Assembly: GCA_902825945.1 (NCBI GenBank) | Contig: CADECY010000007.1 | Location: 1-64,000, forward strand | Origin: an uncultured Acidobacteriota bacterium | Lineage (GTDB): Bacteria; Acidobacteriota; Terriglobia; Bryobacterales; Bryobacteraceae | Direction of reading: 5' to 3' | Length of the DNA stretch: 64,000 nt | Shown here: positions 53,802-62,606 of the stretch, in pieces | Position numbering within the stretch: position 1 is the first letter of the stretch | Layout: each line of letters begins with the position of its first letter | Translations under genes and position numbers: made by a program | The notes under the pieces: model-generated | Seen by the model: only the letters and a program-made list of their open reading frames with translations | What the model was told of the DNA's origin: nothing | Databases searched by the model: none

Positions 53802-53996
53802 CTACAGCAGGTTCTGGCGCCGGAGTTCCAACCAGATGAAAGGAGAATGGCGCCGAAGGAAGTCCGAGGATACGTGGCCCGTCACAAACTCGGTGAAGCT
53901 CCTCGCGCGCATCTCCCGGCACGCGGGCGAATCGAGGTCCAGGCGCTCGCTATCGATTGTCCGTTGCACGGCGTCTCGCGTCGAAGGCTCGAGCAT
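53802..53996 (-). CDS. Small hypothetical protein behind the epimerase gene
   Basis: 64 aa. Starts 3 nt after the epimerase stop on the same strand. Charged, helical, with F-T-E-F-V-T-G-H-V-S-S-D-F-L-R-R. No TM or signal. Family unknown. Position suggests co-translation. Confidence 0.45.
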   Translation of the reverse strand: MLEPSTRDAVQRTIDSERLDLDSPACREMRARSFTEFVTGHVSSDFLRRHSPFIWLELRRQNLL

Positions 53997-53999
53997 TGA

Positions 54000-54992
54000 C
54001 TATCCATTCTCCAATGAAAACTCTTCCGCTCGCCGGGCGTAACCGGGAGGCGGCGAGCCCAGCAGCGGCCGGTAATGCTCCACCAGACGCCGCAGATACG
54101 ATGCCAGAGGAGTGTACCGCATTCCGAGGACTTCGATGCTTTTCCGGTTGTCCAGGGCCGACATCCACGGTTCGCTGAACGGCGAACATGCGGGCAACAG
54201 TTTCGTCCGCATGAGCATTTCGCGGTGCGCCCAATGAATCCGTACTCGCAGCCCCGCGAACTCGGACAACATTTCGAGAAAGTCCGTGATCGCGACCGTT
54301 TCATCCTGTCCGATATTGAAAGCCTCGCCGATCCGCGCGGGGCCGGTGGCGGCGCGCACGATCGCCTCCACCGCGTCTCCGCCGTAGACATGCCGGAGCA
54401 GCAGATGCGGACCGCCGGGAATCACGATCGGGCCTCCGTCCGCCATGCGGCACAGGTAGCCGTGAATCCGCCCATGGTGATCACGCTCGCTGTTGACCAT
54501 CGGGAAGCGGAGCACGGTGACCGGAAGCGCGCGGAGGAGCGCGTCCTCGGCGTCGCGCTTCCAGGCGCCGTATGTCCAGTTATCGTATTCGAACTCGTCC
54601 GCAGGATCCGGCATGGGCGTCACCGGACCCGCGTAGTCACTCTCGCGAAACGGACGGCTGGGGCCTTCCCGCACCAGATAGACTTGACCGGTGCTGATCA
54701 TGACGTAGCGCTCGCACCTGCCGGCAAAGATGCGCGCCGCCGCTTCGGCATCGGCCCCCGTATAGAGCGTCATGTCGATCACGGCATCGAAATCGCGGCC
54801 TCGCAGGGTGTTCCGCAGTTCGGCCTCACGGGTCCGGTCTGCGAGGAGTTCGTCCACGCCGGCAGGCAGCTCGGCGGCCGTCACACCGCGATGCACCACT
54901 GTCACATTCGCGCCCCAGGAGCGCAGCCGTTCGACAACGGAAGGACCCAGGTTCCGCGTGCCACCGATCACCAGTACGTTCACAATCGCCAT
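54000..54992 (-). CDS. NAD-dependent epimerase/dehydratase-family protein
   Basis: 330 aa. Extended SDR fold: glycine-rich V-I-G-G-T-R-N-L-G near the N-terminus; Y-G-A-W-K gives the catalytic Tyr-x-x-x-Lys. Probably acts on a nucleotide sugar. Divergent from the Oar receptor with 45 nt between. Confidence 0.85.
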   Translation of the reverse strand: MAIVNVLVIGGTRNLGPSVVERLRSWGANVTVVHRGVTAAELPAGVDELLADRTREAELRNTLRGRDFDAVIDMTLYTGADAEAAARIFAGRCERYVMISTGQVYLVREGPSRPFRESDYAGPVTPMPDPADEFEYDNWTYGAWKRDAEDALLRALPVTVLRFPMVNSERDHHGRIHGYLCRMADGGPIVIPGGPHLLLRHVYGGDAVEAIVRAATGPARIGEAFNIGQDETVAITDFLEMLSEFAGLRVRIHWAHREMLMRTKLLPACSPFSEPWMSALDNRKSIEVLGMRYTPLASYLRRLVEHYRPLLGSPPPGYARRAEEFSLENG

Positions 54993-55037
54993 TGTCCGCT
55001 ACAATGAGTTCATCCGAAAGGGGTTTTTCTTCCAAGT

Positions 55038-58000
55038 ATGAAAATCAGACGCCTGTTTTCCGTCATCGCGTCGGGGATATTCTGGGGTGCTTCCGCTTCC
55101 GCCCAAGTCTCCACCGGCGAACTCATCGGCACGATCACCGACGCCTCCGCCGGCGCGGTATCCAATGCCAAGATCACCGCATCGAACGCGGCCACCGGCA
55201 TTTCGCGTGAAACCACGGCCGCAGAGAGCACGGGCGACTACATCATCACCCTGCTTCCTCCCGGAACCTACACGGTGACGGTCGAGGCCGCGGGTTTCCG
55301 CAAGGCTGTCCAGAACGAGGTAACGCTGCAGATCAATCAGCGGCTCCGCCTCGACATCGCCCTTCAGGTTGGCCAAGTGAGCGAAACCGTCGAGGTAAGT
55401 GCCGCTCCGCCGCTGCTCGAAAGCCAGTCCTCGTCCGTTGGCAGCGTCATCAATCAGCAGTTCGTCAGCGAACTTCCGCTCAACGGACGCAACTTCGTGC
55501 AACTGGCGATCCTGACGCCCGGAGTCAATGGCACCGGATACTCGGTCGGCGGCACGATCCAATCTGGAGCCCGTCCAGACGACCGGCGCCCCGGAACCGA
55601 GATCTTCTCCAACGGCAACCGCGAGGGCTCGAACAACTTCCTCTATGACGGCGTCGACAACAACGAGCGCCTCATTCAATTGATCGTGCTGCGGCCCGCG
55701 ATCGAGTCGATCCGCGAGTTCAAGGTGCAGACCAACATGTACTCGGCCGACGTCGGCCGCAACTCGGGCGCGGTGGTCGATGTGGTGACCAAGAGCGGCA
55801 CCAATCAGATTCACGGCAGCGCGTTCGAGTTCCTGCGCAACTCCGGCATGGACGCGCGCAACTACTTCAACGCGCGCGGGACTCCATTCCCGCCATTCCG
55901 CTACAACCAGTACGGATTCTCGCTCGGCGGCCCGGTCTATCTGCCGAAGATTTACAACGGCAAGAACCGCACCTTCTTCTTCGCCGATTGGGAAGGCTAT
56001 CGCCGCAACACCGTGCAGAGTTCGCTCCGCTCGGTGGCAACGAACAAGATTCGCGGGGGTGACTTCAGCGATGAGCCGGGTGGCGTATTCGACCCGCTCG
56101 CGGTCCGCAACGATCCCACGTCCGCTACCGGAATCCGCCGCACGCAGTTCCCGGGCAACGTCATTCCGCGCACGCGCTGGGATGTACCCGCCGCTCGGCT
56201 GCTCGGCGCCTTTCCGCTGCCCACCAACGGGAATCGCGTGAACAATTACCTCGGCAACTTGGACCTGAAGCAGGATTGGGATCAGGGCGACGTGCGCGTG
56301 GATCACCAGATCAGCTCGAACGACAACATTTTCTTCCGCTGGTCGATCCAGCACACGACGACGTTCGCGCCGAACACCTTCCCGGAGGTTCAGATCGAGG
56401 GCCTTCCGAAGAAGATCGGCGTGGGCAACGAAGATTCGTTCGCCGGGCCGGCTTTCAACCCGGTGCAACACGCCGTGCTGAGCTACACCAAGGTCTTCAC
56501 GCCGCGCCTGGTGAACGATTTCCGCGTGGGCTTCAATCGCTTCGTGCTCGACTACACGAGCGCCGATTATGAAGCCGGCGGGCCGAACTACGGCAACCTG
56601 ATCGGCATCCCGAACGCGAACTCGCACCCGTTGCACACGCAGCTTCCGATCATCAATCTCGGCCAGTACACCGGCGTGGGCCACTCCCGTTCGCTGCCGA
56701 TTTTCCGCCGCTCCAACACCTTCCAGTACATCGACAACATGACATACACGAACGGCGCGCATACGCTCAAGTTCGGTGGGGATGTCCGCCGGCGGCAGAT
56801 CACGGAATACCAAACCAATCGCGGCAACGGCCGTTTCAACTTCTCGCGCGGATTCACCACCGAGATCGGGTCCGGCGCGGCAAACGGTAATGAACTCGCG
56901 AGTTTCATCCTCGGCTATGCGAGCTTCATCGAACAGGATTTCACGCTCGCCTGGGTGGGCGCGCGTGGAATCGAACTGGGCATGTACGCCGCCGACGACT
57001 GGCGCGTGAGCCGCAAGCTGACGCTGAATCTGGGCCTGCGCTGGGACTACTACAGCCCCTTCAGCGAGGTCGCGAATCGCTGGGCGAACTTCGATGCCGA
57101 CACCGCAACGGTCAAGGTCGCCGGACGTGATGGCGTGGACAGCCGCGCGGGCGTCAAACGCGACTTCAGCAATTGGGCTCCGCGCTTCGGCTTCGCCTAT
57201 CAGGCCGCGCAACACACGGTGGTTCGCGGCGGCTTCGGGCTCTTCTACAACCCGAACGGCAATGGTGGCGCGCTGCTCCGGCTGCAACGCCACATCCCGT
57301 TCGGCCCGATCATCACGCAGGCGAACAACGACGTCACGCTCGGCACGCGTATGAGCCAGGGCTTCGCGCCGCCACCGAACGTGAATTTCGATGCGGCGAA
57401 GGCACCCACCGGTGGCGTCGTCGGCGTCTTCCCCGGCTACAAGAGTTCGTACGCGCAGCAGTTCAACTTGGGCGTCCAGCATGAACTGCCCGCGCTGGGA
57501 TTGCTGCTCAAGGCTTCGATGGTCGGCAACCTCGGCCGCCGTCTCGGCACCACGATCAACCTGAATCAGCCCGTGCCAGGCGCGGGAGCGGTGAACAACC
57601 GCCGTCCGTTCTTCGGCGTTCGGCCGGCGATCGCCGACATCTCCTACGCGGTTTCCGACGGTCTCAGCTCGTACCTCTCCGGTCAGTTCGAGGTGATCAA
57701 GCGGATGTCGTCGAGCACCAACCTGATGTTCGGCTACACCTGGGGACACGCGATCGATGACGTCGGCACCGAGTTCGGCGGCGGCACCGGAACTCCGCAG
57801 GATATCCGCAACCGCCGCGCCGATCGCGGCAATTCGGTCTACGATCTCCGCCATCGTGCGACCACGAGCATCACTCACCGGCTCCCGTTCGGCAAGGGAC
57901 AGAAGTGGATGAGCAAGAGCCGCGCGGCCGATCTCGCCCTCGGCGGATGGCAGTTGAACGGAATCGTGATCATGCAGACCGGACTTCCGTATACTCCCGG

Positions 58001-58382
58001 TCATGCCGGCGCCAACACCGGTGGTGCTGACGGATCGCGGCCCGACTTCCTGCGCGATGCAACGCTCCCGTCCGATCAGCGCACCCTGCAGCGCTGGTTC
58101 GATCCTGGCGCCTTCTCGACACCCGCCATCTACACATTCGGCAACCTCGGCCGCAACACGCTCTACGGGCCGGGACGCTGGAACGCCGACTCGTCGCTGT
58201 TCAAGGACTTCGCCATCACCGAACAAGTGAAGCTCCAGTTCCGCGCCGAGGCGTTCAATCTGTTCAATCATCCGCAGTTCGGACAGCCGAACGCGACCAT
58301 CGGCACGGGAGCGGCGGGCACAATCACATCGACCGTCGGCAATCCGCGGCAGTTGCAACTCGCCTTGCGGCTGCAGTTCTAA
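55038..58382 (+). CDS. Oar-like TonB-dependent receptor
   Basis: 1114 aa. Signal peptide to about residue 23 (KIRRLFSVIASGIFWGAS). Carboxypeptidase-regulatory domain (GTITDASAGAVSNAKIT), plug with L-P-L-N-G-R-N-F-V-Q, and a barrel ending LRLQF. Third full receptor of this type in the window; sequence differs widely from the other two, so not a recent duplicate. Ligand unknown. Confidence 0.9.
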   Translation: MKIRRLFSVIASGIFWGASASAQVSTGELIGTITDASAGAVSNAKITASNAATGISRETTAAESTGDYIITLLPPGTYTVTVEAAGFRKAVQNEVTLQINQRLRLDIALQVGQVSETVEVSAAPPLLESQSSSVGSVINQQFVSELPLNGRNFVQLAILTPGVNGTGYSVGGTIQSGARPDDRRPGTEIFSNGNREGSNNFLYDGVDNNERLIQLIVLRPAIESIREFKVQTNMYSADVGRNSGAVVDVVTKSGTNQIHGSAFEFLRNSGMDARNYFNARGTPFPPFRYNQYGFSLGGPVYLPKIYNGKNRTFFFADWEGYRRNTVQSSLRSVATNKIRGGDFSDEPGGVFDPLAVRNDPTSATGIRRTQFPGNVIPRTRWDVPAARLLGAFPLPTNGNRVNNYLGNLDLKQDWDQGDVRVDHQISSNDNIFFRWSIQHTTTFAPNTFPEVQIEGLPKKIGVGNEDSFAGPAFNPVQHAVLSYTKVFTPRLVNDFRVGFNRFVLDYTSADYEAGGPNYGNLIGIPNANSHPLHTQLPIINLGQYTGVGHSRSLPIFRRSNTFQYIDNMTYTNGAHTLKFGGDVRRRQITEYQTNRGNGRFNFSRGFTTEIGSGAANGNELASFILGYASFIEQDFTLAWVGARGIELGMYAADDWRVSRKLTLNLGLRWDYYSPFSEVANRWANFDADTATVKVAGRDGVDSRAGVKRDFSNWAPRFGFAYQAAQHTVVRGGFGLFYNPNGNGGALLRLQRHIPFGPIITQANNDVTLGTRMSQGFAPPPNVNFDAAKAPTGGVVGVFPGYKSSYAQQFNLGVQHELPALGLLLKASMVGNLGRRLGTTINLNQPVPGAGAVNNRRPFFGVRPAIADISYAVSDGLSSYLSGQFEVIKRMSSSTNLMFGYTWGHAIDDVGTEFGGGTGTPQDIRNRRADRGNSVYDLRHRATTSITHRLPFGKGQKWMSKSRAADLALGGWQLNGIVIMQTGLPYTPGHAGANTGGADGSRPDFLRDATLPSDQRTLQRWFDPGAFSTPAIYTFGNLGRNTLYGPGRWNADSSLFKDFAITEQVKLQFRAEAFNLFNHPQFGQPNATIGTGAAGTITSTVGNPRQLQLALRLQF

Positions 58383-58437
58383 ACCGCGCATTCGCGCGCC
58401 CGGCGGCTTCGGGCTCGTGTATGCTCCAATATCGGAG

Positions 58438-59247
58438 ATGCACGACCCCGAAGCCGTTGCTGCTTGCCGCAACTGCGAGACGCCGCTAACGGACGAGTTC
58501 TGTTCGAAGTGCGGCGAAGAACGGTTCCATGAACATCAACTATCGTGGGGCCACTTCGTCCACGATGCGGTGCACGAGTTTTTGCACGTAGACGGCAAGA
58601 TCGCAAAGAGCATCTGGCACCTTTTGCTCCGGCCCGGGTTCCTGACCGCCGAGTATTGGGCGGGCCGCAGGCCGCGCTACATCCGGCCGCTGCGGTTGTT
58701 CCTGATCGCGGCAGCGATCCATCTGGTCGCAATGTCGGTCACCTTCTATCGCTTCGAATTCTTCCTATCCCAGGATCGCGATGGCGGAATGCACGGAATG
58801 ATTCAGCGGATCGCCGATCGTACCCATTCGTCGAAAGAGGCAGTGATCGAGAGTCTCGACCACAAGTTTCACAAGGTCTACTCGATCATGCAGTACGCGG
58901 CGGTGCTCGGATTCGCGTGGGCGCCGTTTGCGATCTACCGCAGACGGCGGCCGTACTACCTGGAGCACCTGATCTTCTCGCTGCACGTCTACGCCGCCTA
59001 TTTCGTCTACTCGAGTGTCCTCAGCCGGCTTGTCACCGCGGCGCAGTGGCAGCGCTGGCCGTCGATGTTGATCATGCTCGCCTATTTCCTTTTCGCTCTG
59101 CGGCTGCTTTACCACGAGTCGTGGGGCAGGACGTTTTTCAAGGCGATCGCGCTGCGCGCCGGTCTCTTCCTGGCGGAGTTCGTGGTGATCGGAGTCGCGC
59201 TGGGTTCGGCGATCGCATGGGTGAGAATCGGCGGCATCGGGCATTGA
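58438..59247 (+). CDS. DUF3667-like membrane protein with zinc ribbon
   Basis: 269 aa from ATG 58438 (a start 21 nt upstream is possible). N-terminal zinc ribbon C-R-N-C ... C-S-K-C, then a G-H-F-V-H-D-A-V-H-E-F segment, and about five TM helices. Function of the family is unknown. Confidence 0.8.
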   Translation: MHDPEAVAACRNCETPLTDEFCSKCGEERFHEHQLSWGHFVHDAVHEFLHVDGKIAKSIWHLLLRPGFLTAEYWAGRRPRYIRPLRLFLIAAAIHLVAMSVTFYRFEFFLSQDRDGGMHGMIQRIADRTHSSKEAVIESLDHKFHKVYSIMQYAAVLGFAWAPFAIYRRRRPYYLEHLIFSLHVYAAYFVYSSVLSRLVTAAQWQRWPSMLIMLAYFLFALRLLYHESWGRTFFKAIALRAGLFLAEFVVIGVALGSAIAWVRIGGIGH

Positions 59248-59280
59248 GGCCACGAGTTCGTGATGTATGCTGGCTGAGAA

Positions 59281-60030
59281 ATGCGACGACGAACCCTCTT
59301 GACCGTGGCGGCCGCCGCTGGTTGGGCCGCGCCTCCCGCCTCGATGGCACCGCTCGACTACGGCCGGTCGTTCCTCACGGGTGTGGCAGCCTGGAATCGC
59401 GTGCGGTTCTGGGTGGAATCGCGGACGCGGGTGATCGACGAGGCGACCGGCAAGTTCGAGGACTACATCCAGTGTGCCTCGTGTAAAAGCGAGAACACGT
59501 TCGCCGAGCGTGAGCTGTTTCACAAGGACAACTACGACTTTCTCCCCATCTTCGGGCCGGAGTTCGGCGTGATCTTCCGGCGCAAGGCTCATGTCAATCC
59601 GAACTATCGCAGCGTACTTCCAGTTGGCCAGATGTGGGAAGGACAGAGGCAGGCTCTGCGAACGGCGCGGCGAGCACGTCCGCTCCCTTCCCCGGCGTCG
59701 ATCCGGGAGGCGACCCACAAGGGCATGCCGCTGGTGGCGCAGGTGGAAATCGCTGGCACGGGATCACGCGCGATCATCGAGTTCCCGGTGAAGACCATGA
59801 ACATCCACGATGCCAAAGACCTCTACCAGGTAGACACAGGTCCAGTGGCGTTTCCCGACCTCGCCGGAAGCGGGCGCATAGCGGATCGGATGTGGCTCGC
59901 TTTCGTGGCCTTCAACGCGCCGCACTTCGCCGACTTCATCCTCGAGGACGTGGCCACGAACAACACCCGGCACTACATCCGTCAGGTCAGTCTGCCAGCC
60001 AAGAACAGGCTGTTCGCCGTGGATGGTTAG
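59281..60030 (+). CDS. Exported protein of unknown function
   Basis: 249 aa. Tat-like signal (RRRTLLTVAAAAG). Mature part has C-A-S-C in a D-Y-I-Q-C-A-S-C-K segment and a long beta-rich C-terminus. Possibly a small metal- or haem-binding site (no CxxCH). Starts 33 nt after the DUF3667-like gene. Not recognised. Confidence 0.65.
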   Translation: MRRRTLLTVAAAAGWAAPPASMAPLDYGRSFLTGVAAWNRVRFWVESRTRVIDEATGKFEDYIQCASCKSENTFAERELFHKDNYDFLPIFGPEFGVIFRRKAHVNPNYRSVLPVGQMWEGQRQALRTARRARPLPSPASIREATHKGMPLVAQVEIAGTGSRAIIEFPVKTMNIHDAKDLYQVDTGPVAFPDLAGSGRIADRMWLAFVAFNAPHFADFILEDVATNNTRHYIRQVSLPAKNRLFAVDG

Positions 60031-60060
60031 CCTCTGGCCGGCACGGGCTCGGAAGCGGGT

Positions 60061-60690
60061 TTATCGCGGGTCGATGTCCACCAACTCCACTCCCTCCGGC
60101 TTGACGAAGTCGAACTGCCCAGCAGCAAGGGGAGCACCGAGCTTTTCACCATGGAACCGGAATGTCATCGTCGACTGATCGTGCCCGGTCACCGCGACGC
60201 TGAGGATACGCGCTTGGCGGTCCACCTCGAACTCGACCTCGGTGTAAGGCGCCTTGTTTGACTTGGGGGCAGCGATCACGTGGGTGATTTCGCCCTGCGC
60301 CCGGGTGCGAAACTCGCGGAAGTCGCGCTGGAAGTCCAGCCGCCCCATGAGAAACGCGAGTGGAACCCGGAGATCACCCGATTCCTTGACCGGCGACCGT
60401 TCCGCTTTCCGGGTCGCGGGGTTGTAGTAATAGACACTCTTGCCATCCACGAGGAAGATCTTGCCCGCCGGGACCGAATAATCCCAGCGCATCTTGCCTG
60501 GCCGGAGCAGGAACAGTTCGCCCTGTTCGATCCGGGTGATGCGCCCTTTGCCGCCAAGTGATTGCTGGAACGATGTTTGCATCGTCTTGGCGCTGTTGTA
60601 GCGGATTTCCACGCTCTTGAGCAGGCCGAGGACAGGAGTCTGCGCCCATACCTGCGACGCGACCAGCAAAACCAGCACGCGAATCGTCAC
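60061..60690 (-). CDS. LolA-like outer-membrane lipoprotein carrier
   Basis: 209 aa from GTG 60690, chosen because a signal peptide (TIRVLVLLVASQVWA) begins there; the frame is open far upstream without coding support. F-Q-Q-S, G-E-L-F-L-L-R-P-G-K-M-R-W-D-Y and F-L-V-D-G-K-S-V-Y-Y-Y match LolA. Carries lipoproteins across the periplasm. Confidence 0.85.
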   Translation of the reverse strand: MTIRVLVLLVASQVWAQTPVLGLLKSVEIRYNSAKTMQTSFQQSLGGKGRITRIEQGELFLLRPGKMRWDYSVPAGKIFLVDGKSVYYYNPATRKAERSPVKESGDLRVPLAFLMGRLDFQRDFREFRTRAQGEITHVIAAPKSNKAPYTEVEFEVDRQARILSVAVTGHDQSTMTFRFHGEKLGAPLAAGQFDFVKPEGVELVDIDPR

Positions 60691-60813
60691 GAAAGTGTAG
60701 ACGCAAACTTGGCCGTGAACGTGCACTGGAAGGAATAGATAGCGTGTGAGAACGCCATCTAGGAGGATGAAGACTGCTGCTGGAACGGATTCTATCCCAC
60801 AAAGGATCTGGCC

Positions 60814-61236
60814 ATGAAAATAATGGATGAAAACACGGTTCGTGTGCTTGCGATCACCGCAAGCCCCGGAACGGTGCAACGGCTGAGAGAGATCTTTGAC
60901 CGCACCCGATGGGTGCTCTCGTTTGCAGCGGACTGCGGCGAAGCTCGCCAGTTGATCGAGCAAACGCACCCCGCCGTGGTCCTGTGCGACGCCAAACTCG
61001 GTGACGGTAACTGGCGGGAAGTGCTCGACAAGGTGAGGGCCCTCGACGATCCGCCGAAGGTGATCGTCACCTCTAATCAGGCTGACGAGGGCCTCTGGAC
61101 CGAAGTTCTCGCGGAAGGCGCTTACGACCTCCTTCCGCGCCCCTTTGAACCGGGAGAAGTGTTCCGCGTGGTGAGCCTTGCGTGGCGCGACTGGTGGCAC
61201 CATCACCACGAACCGGCCCGCGCGGCAACAGCCTGA
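60814..61236 (+). CDS. Stand-alone receiver-domain protein (Lys to Arg variant)
   Basis: 140 aa. CheY-like fold with phospho-acceptor Asp in V-V-L-C-D-A-K-L-G. The conserved Lys before Pro at the end of beta-5 is Arg (L-L-P-R-P-F-E). The N-terminal acidic pocket is also weak (L-A-I-T-A-S). No output domain. Possibly phosphorylation-independent. Confidence 0.75.
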   Translation: MKIMDENTVRVLAITASPGTVQRLREIFDRTRWVLSFAADCGEARQLIEQTHPAVVLCDAKLGDGNWREVLDKVRALDDPPKVIVTSNQADEGLWTEVLAEGAYDLLPRPFEPGEVFRVVSLAWRDWWHHHHEPARAATA

Positions 61237-61250
61237 CGGCGAGTGGCTCT

Positions 61251-61625
61251 CTATTCTTTGTCCCCCTCAATCAAATCGCTGCCCGCCCCAGCCGGTTTCC
61301 GCGCCGAAACGTGCCGGTTTGGTGCGATGCGGACCACCGATGGATCTGCGGCGAGTTTTTGCACGTTCGCCAGCGGCATCGAATAGACACCGGCGCGGAT
61401 CGAGGCGAACAGGCGGACCTGCTTCCCTCCCAGCGCTTCGACCTTTGTCAGCTCGGCCTCTCCCGGACCCTCGGTGAACTGCACGATCACTTCGGCGGTA
61501 TGGCCCGGCTTCGCGGCTTCGATCATCCGGATGAGATCCGGCGCCAGCTTCGGCTTGTCTTTCGGCATTGCCATGAAGACCATTCCAGAGGCAAGAAGCA
61601 CGAGGATCGGAGCAAGATTCCGCAT
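61251..61625 (-). CDS. Stand-alone inhibitor_I9-like subtilase prodomain protein
   Basis: 124 aa. Signal peptide (RNLAPILVLLASGMVFM), then a propeptide-like core V-I-V-Q-F-T-E-G, G-V-Y-S-M-P-L-A-N-V-Q-K-L and V-V-R-I-A-P-N-R-H-V. Subtilases usually carry this as a cleaved prodomain; no catalytic domain follows. Could be a secreted protease inhibitor, chaperone or a truncated gene. Confidence 0.65.
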   Translation of the reverse strand: MRNLAPILVLLASGMVFMAMPKDKPKLAPDLIRMIEAAKPGHTAEVIVQFTEGPGEAELTKVEALGGKQVRLFASIRAGVYSMPLANVQKLAADPSVVRIAPNRHVSARKPAGAGSDLIEGDKE

Positions 61626-61745
61626 GCCATACTCCTTGCACGGGAAGCGCCATCGCGTAAACCATTGAATTCGCGAGAGCTTCTTTCGGGCCGATTAGAC
61701 ATTTTGTCCGGCGGACGCTTCCCGCGTAGACTGTTTCTACCTCCC

Positions 61746-62030
61746 ATGACTTTCACCAAGCGGCTGCGCGAAGGTGTCCGCCGCGGATTCATCACCTCGA
61801 GCATCCGAATCTGGCGACGGCCGAAGGTCAAGATCGGCGGCCGCTACCGCGTGGATGAAGGCGAGATCGTGGTCGACTCGATCGAGCAGATCTCGTTCAG
61901 GGAGATCACGCAGGAGTTGGCCATCGAATCCGGCTTCGAGAATCGGGCCGATCTGCTCGCGGTGGCCAAACACGGGGCTGGAGACAACGTCTACCTGATC
62001 CGCTTTCACTACGCTGCTGGAATCGGCTAA
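61746..62030 (+). CDS. ASCH/PUA-like small protein
   Basis: 94 aa. ATG 61746 starts the domain; the upstream open frame is noise. F-T-K-R-L-R-E-G-V-R-R-G-F-I-T-S-S-I-R-I-W, then G-G-R-Y-R-V-D-E-G-E-I-V-V-D-S-I and the C-terminal V-Y-L-I-R-F-H-Y, look like a PUA/ASCH fold that may bind RNA. Function unknown. Confidence 0.65.
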   Translation: MTFTKRLREGVRRGFITSSIRIWRRPKVKIGGRYRVDEGEIVVDSIEQISFREITQELAIESGFENRADLLAVAKHGAGDNVYLIRFHYAAGIG

Positions 62031-62089
62031 ACAATGCCCGAGGGTGCGATGCCCCCGATTGGCTTCCGGATTGCACGAACTTCCCCGGA

Positions 62090-62554
62090 ATGTCCCCGAA
62101 GCCCTTCGCCATCGCAGTATTGACGCTATTGGGACCGGTTCTCGAAGCTCAGCCTGTGACCGATTGGCAGGCCCTGCCGAACGTCTTACCTGCCGGCACG
62201 CGGATCAGGGTGGATCTGCCGCGCAAACGGGTGATCGAAGGCACCTTTGCCGGAGTTTCCGCCACCGGAATCTCTCTGATTCAGCGATCCGGGGGCGTTA
62301 CCATCGATCGGCCTGATGCCGTCAGAATCTATCGGCTGCAACCCGGAACGAGGCGACTGAGCCCGCTCATCGGCGCGGTGATTGGAGCGGGCGCTGGCAC
62401 CGGCGCCGGAATGGCCGTCTTTCTCGGAAACCACCGCGACCGGAATCCCAAAGCGGCTGCGTGGTTCGGCATTTTCGGAACGGGCATCGGGGCATTGATC
62501 GGACACGCCACCCGCCACAGAACGGATTTGATCGAGGTGTATTCGAAGTATTGA
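62090..62554 (+). CDS. Small exported/membrane protein with Gly-zipper
   Basis: 154 aa. Signal peptide (KPFAIAVLTLLGPVLEAQ), a small beta-rich part (LPAGTRIRVDLPRKRVIEG), then glycine-zipper-like helices (LIGAVIGAGAGTGAGMAVFL and W-F-G-I-F-G-T-G-I-G-A-L-I-G). Family not recognised; membrane association likely. Confidence 0.6.
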   Translation: MSPKPFAIAVLTLLGPVLEAQPVTDWQALPNVLPAGTRIRVDLPRKRVIEGTFAGVSATGISLIQRSGGVTIDRPDAVRIYRLQPGTRRLSPLIGAVIGAGAGTGAGMAVFLGNHRDRNPKAAAWFGIFGTGIGALIGHATRHRTDLIEVYSKY

Positions 62555-62606
62555 TTTGGTTCGAGCAGGCCGGCGTCCGCCTCTCGCTACAATGGATCTT
62601 TCCTTC

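Noticed and set aside
58398..58414. GCCCG-CGGGC hairpin after the third Oar receptor
   Set aside because: Only 5 bp and no T-run; chance occurrence is likely in this GC content.
54999..58472. 1157-aa open frame on the minus strand across the Oar receptor gene
   Set aside because: Mirror of a high-GC gene; Arg/Glu/Val-rich, no signal, no family, no ribosome site. The plus-strand receptor explains the region.
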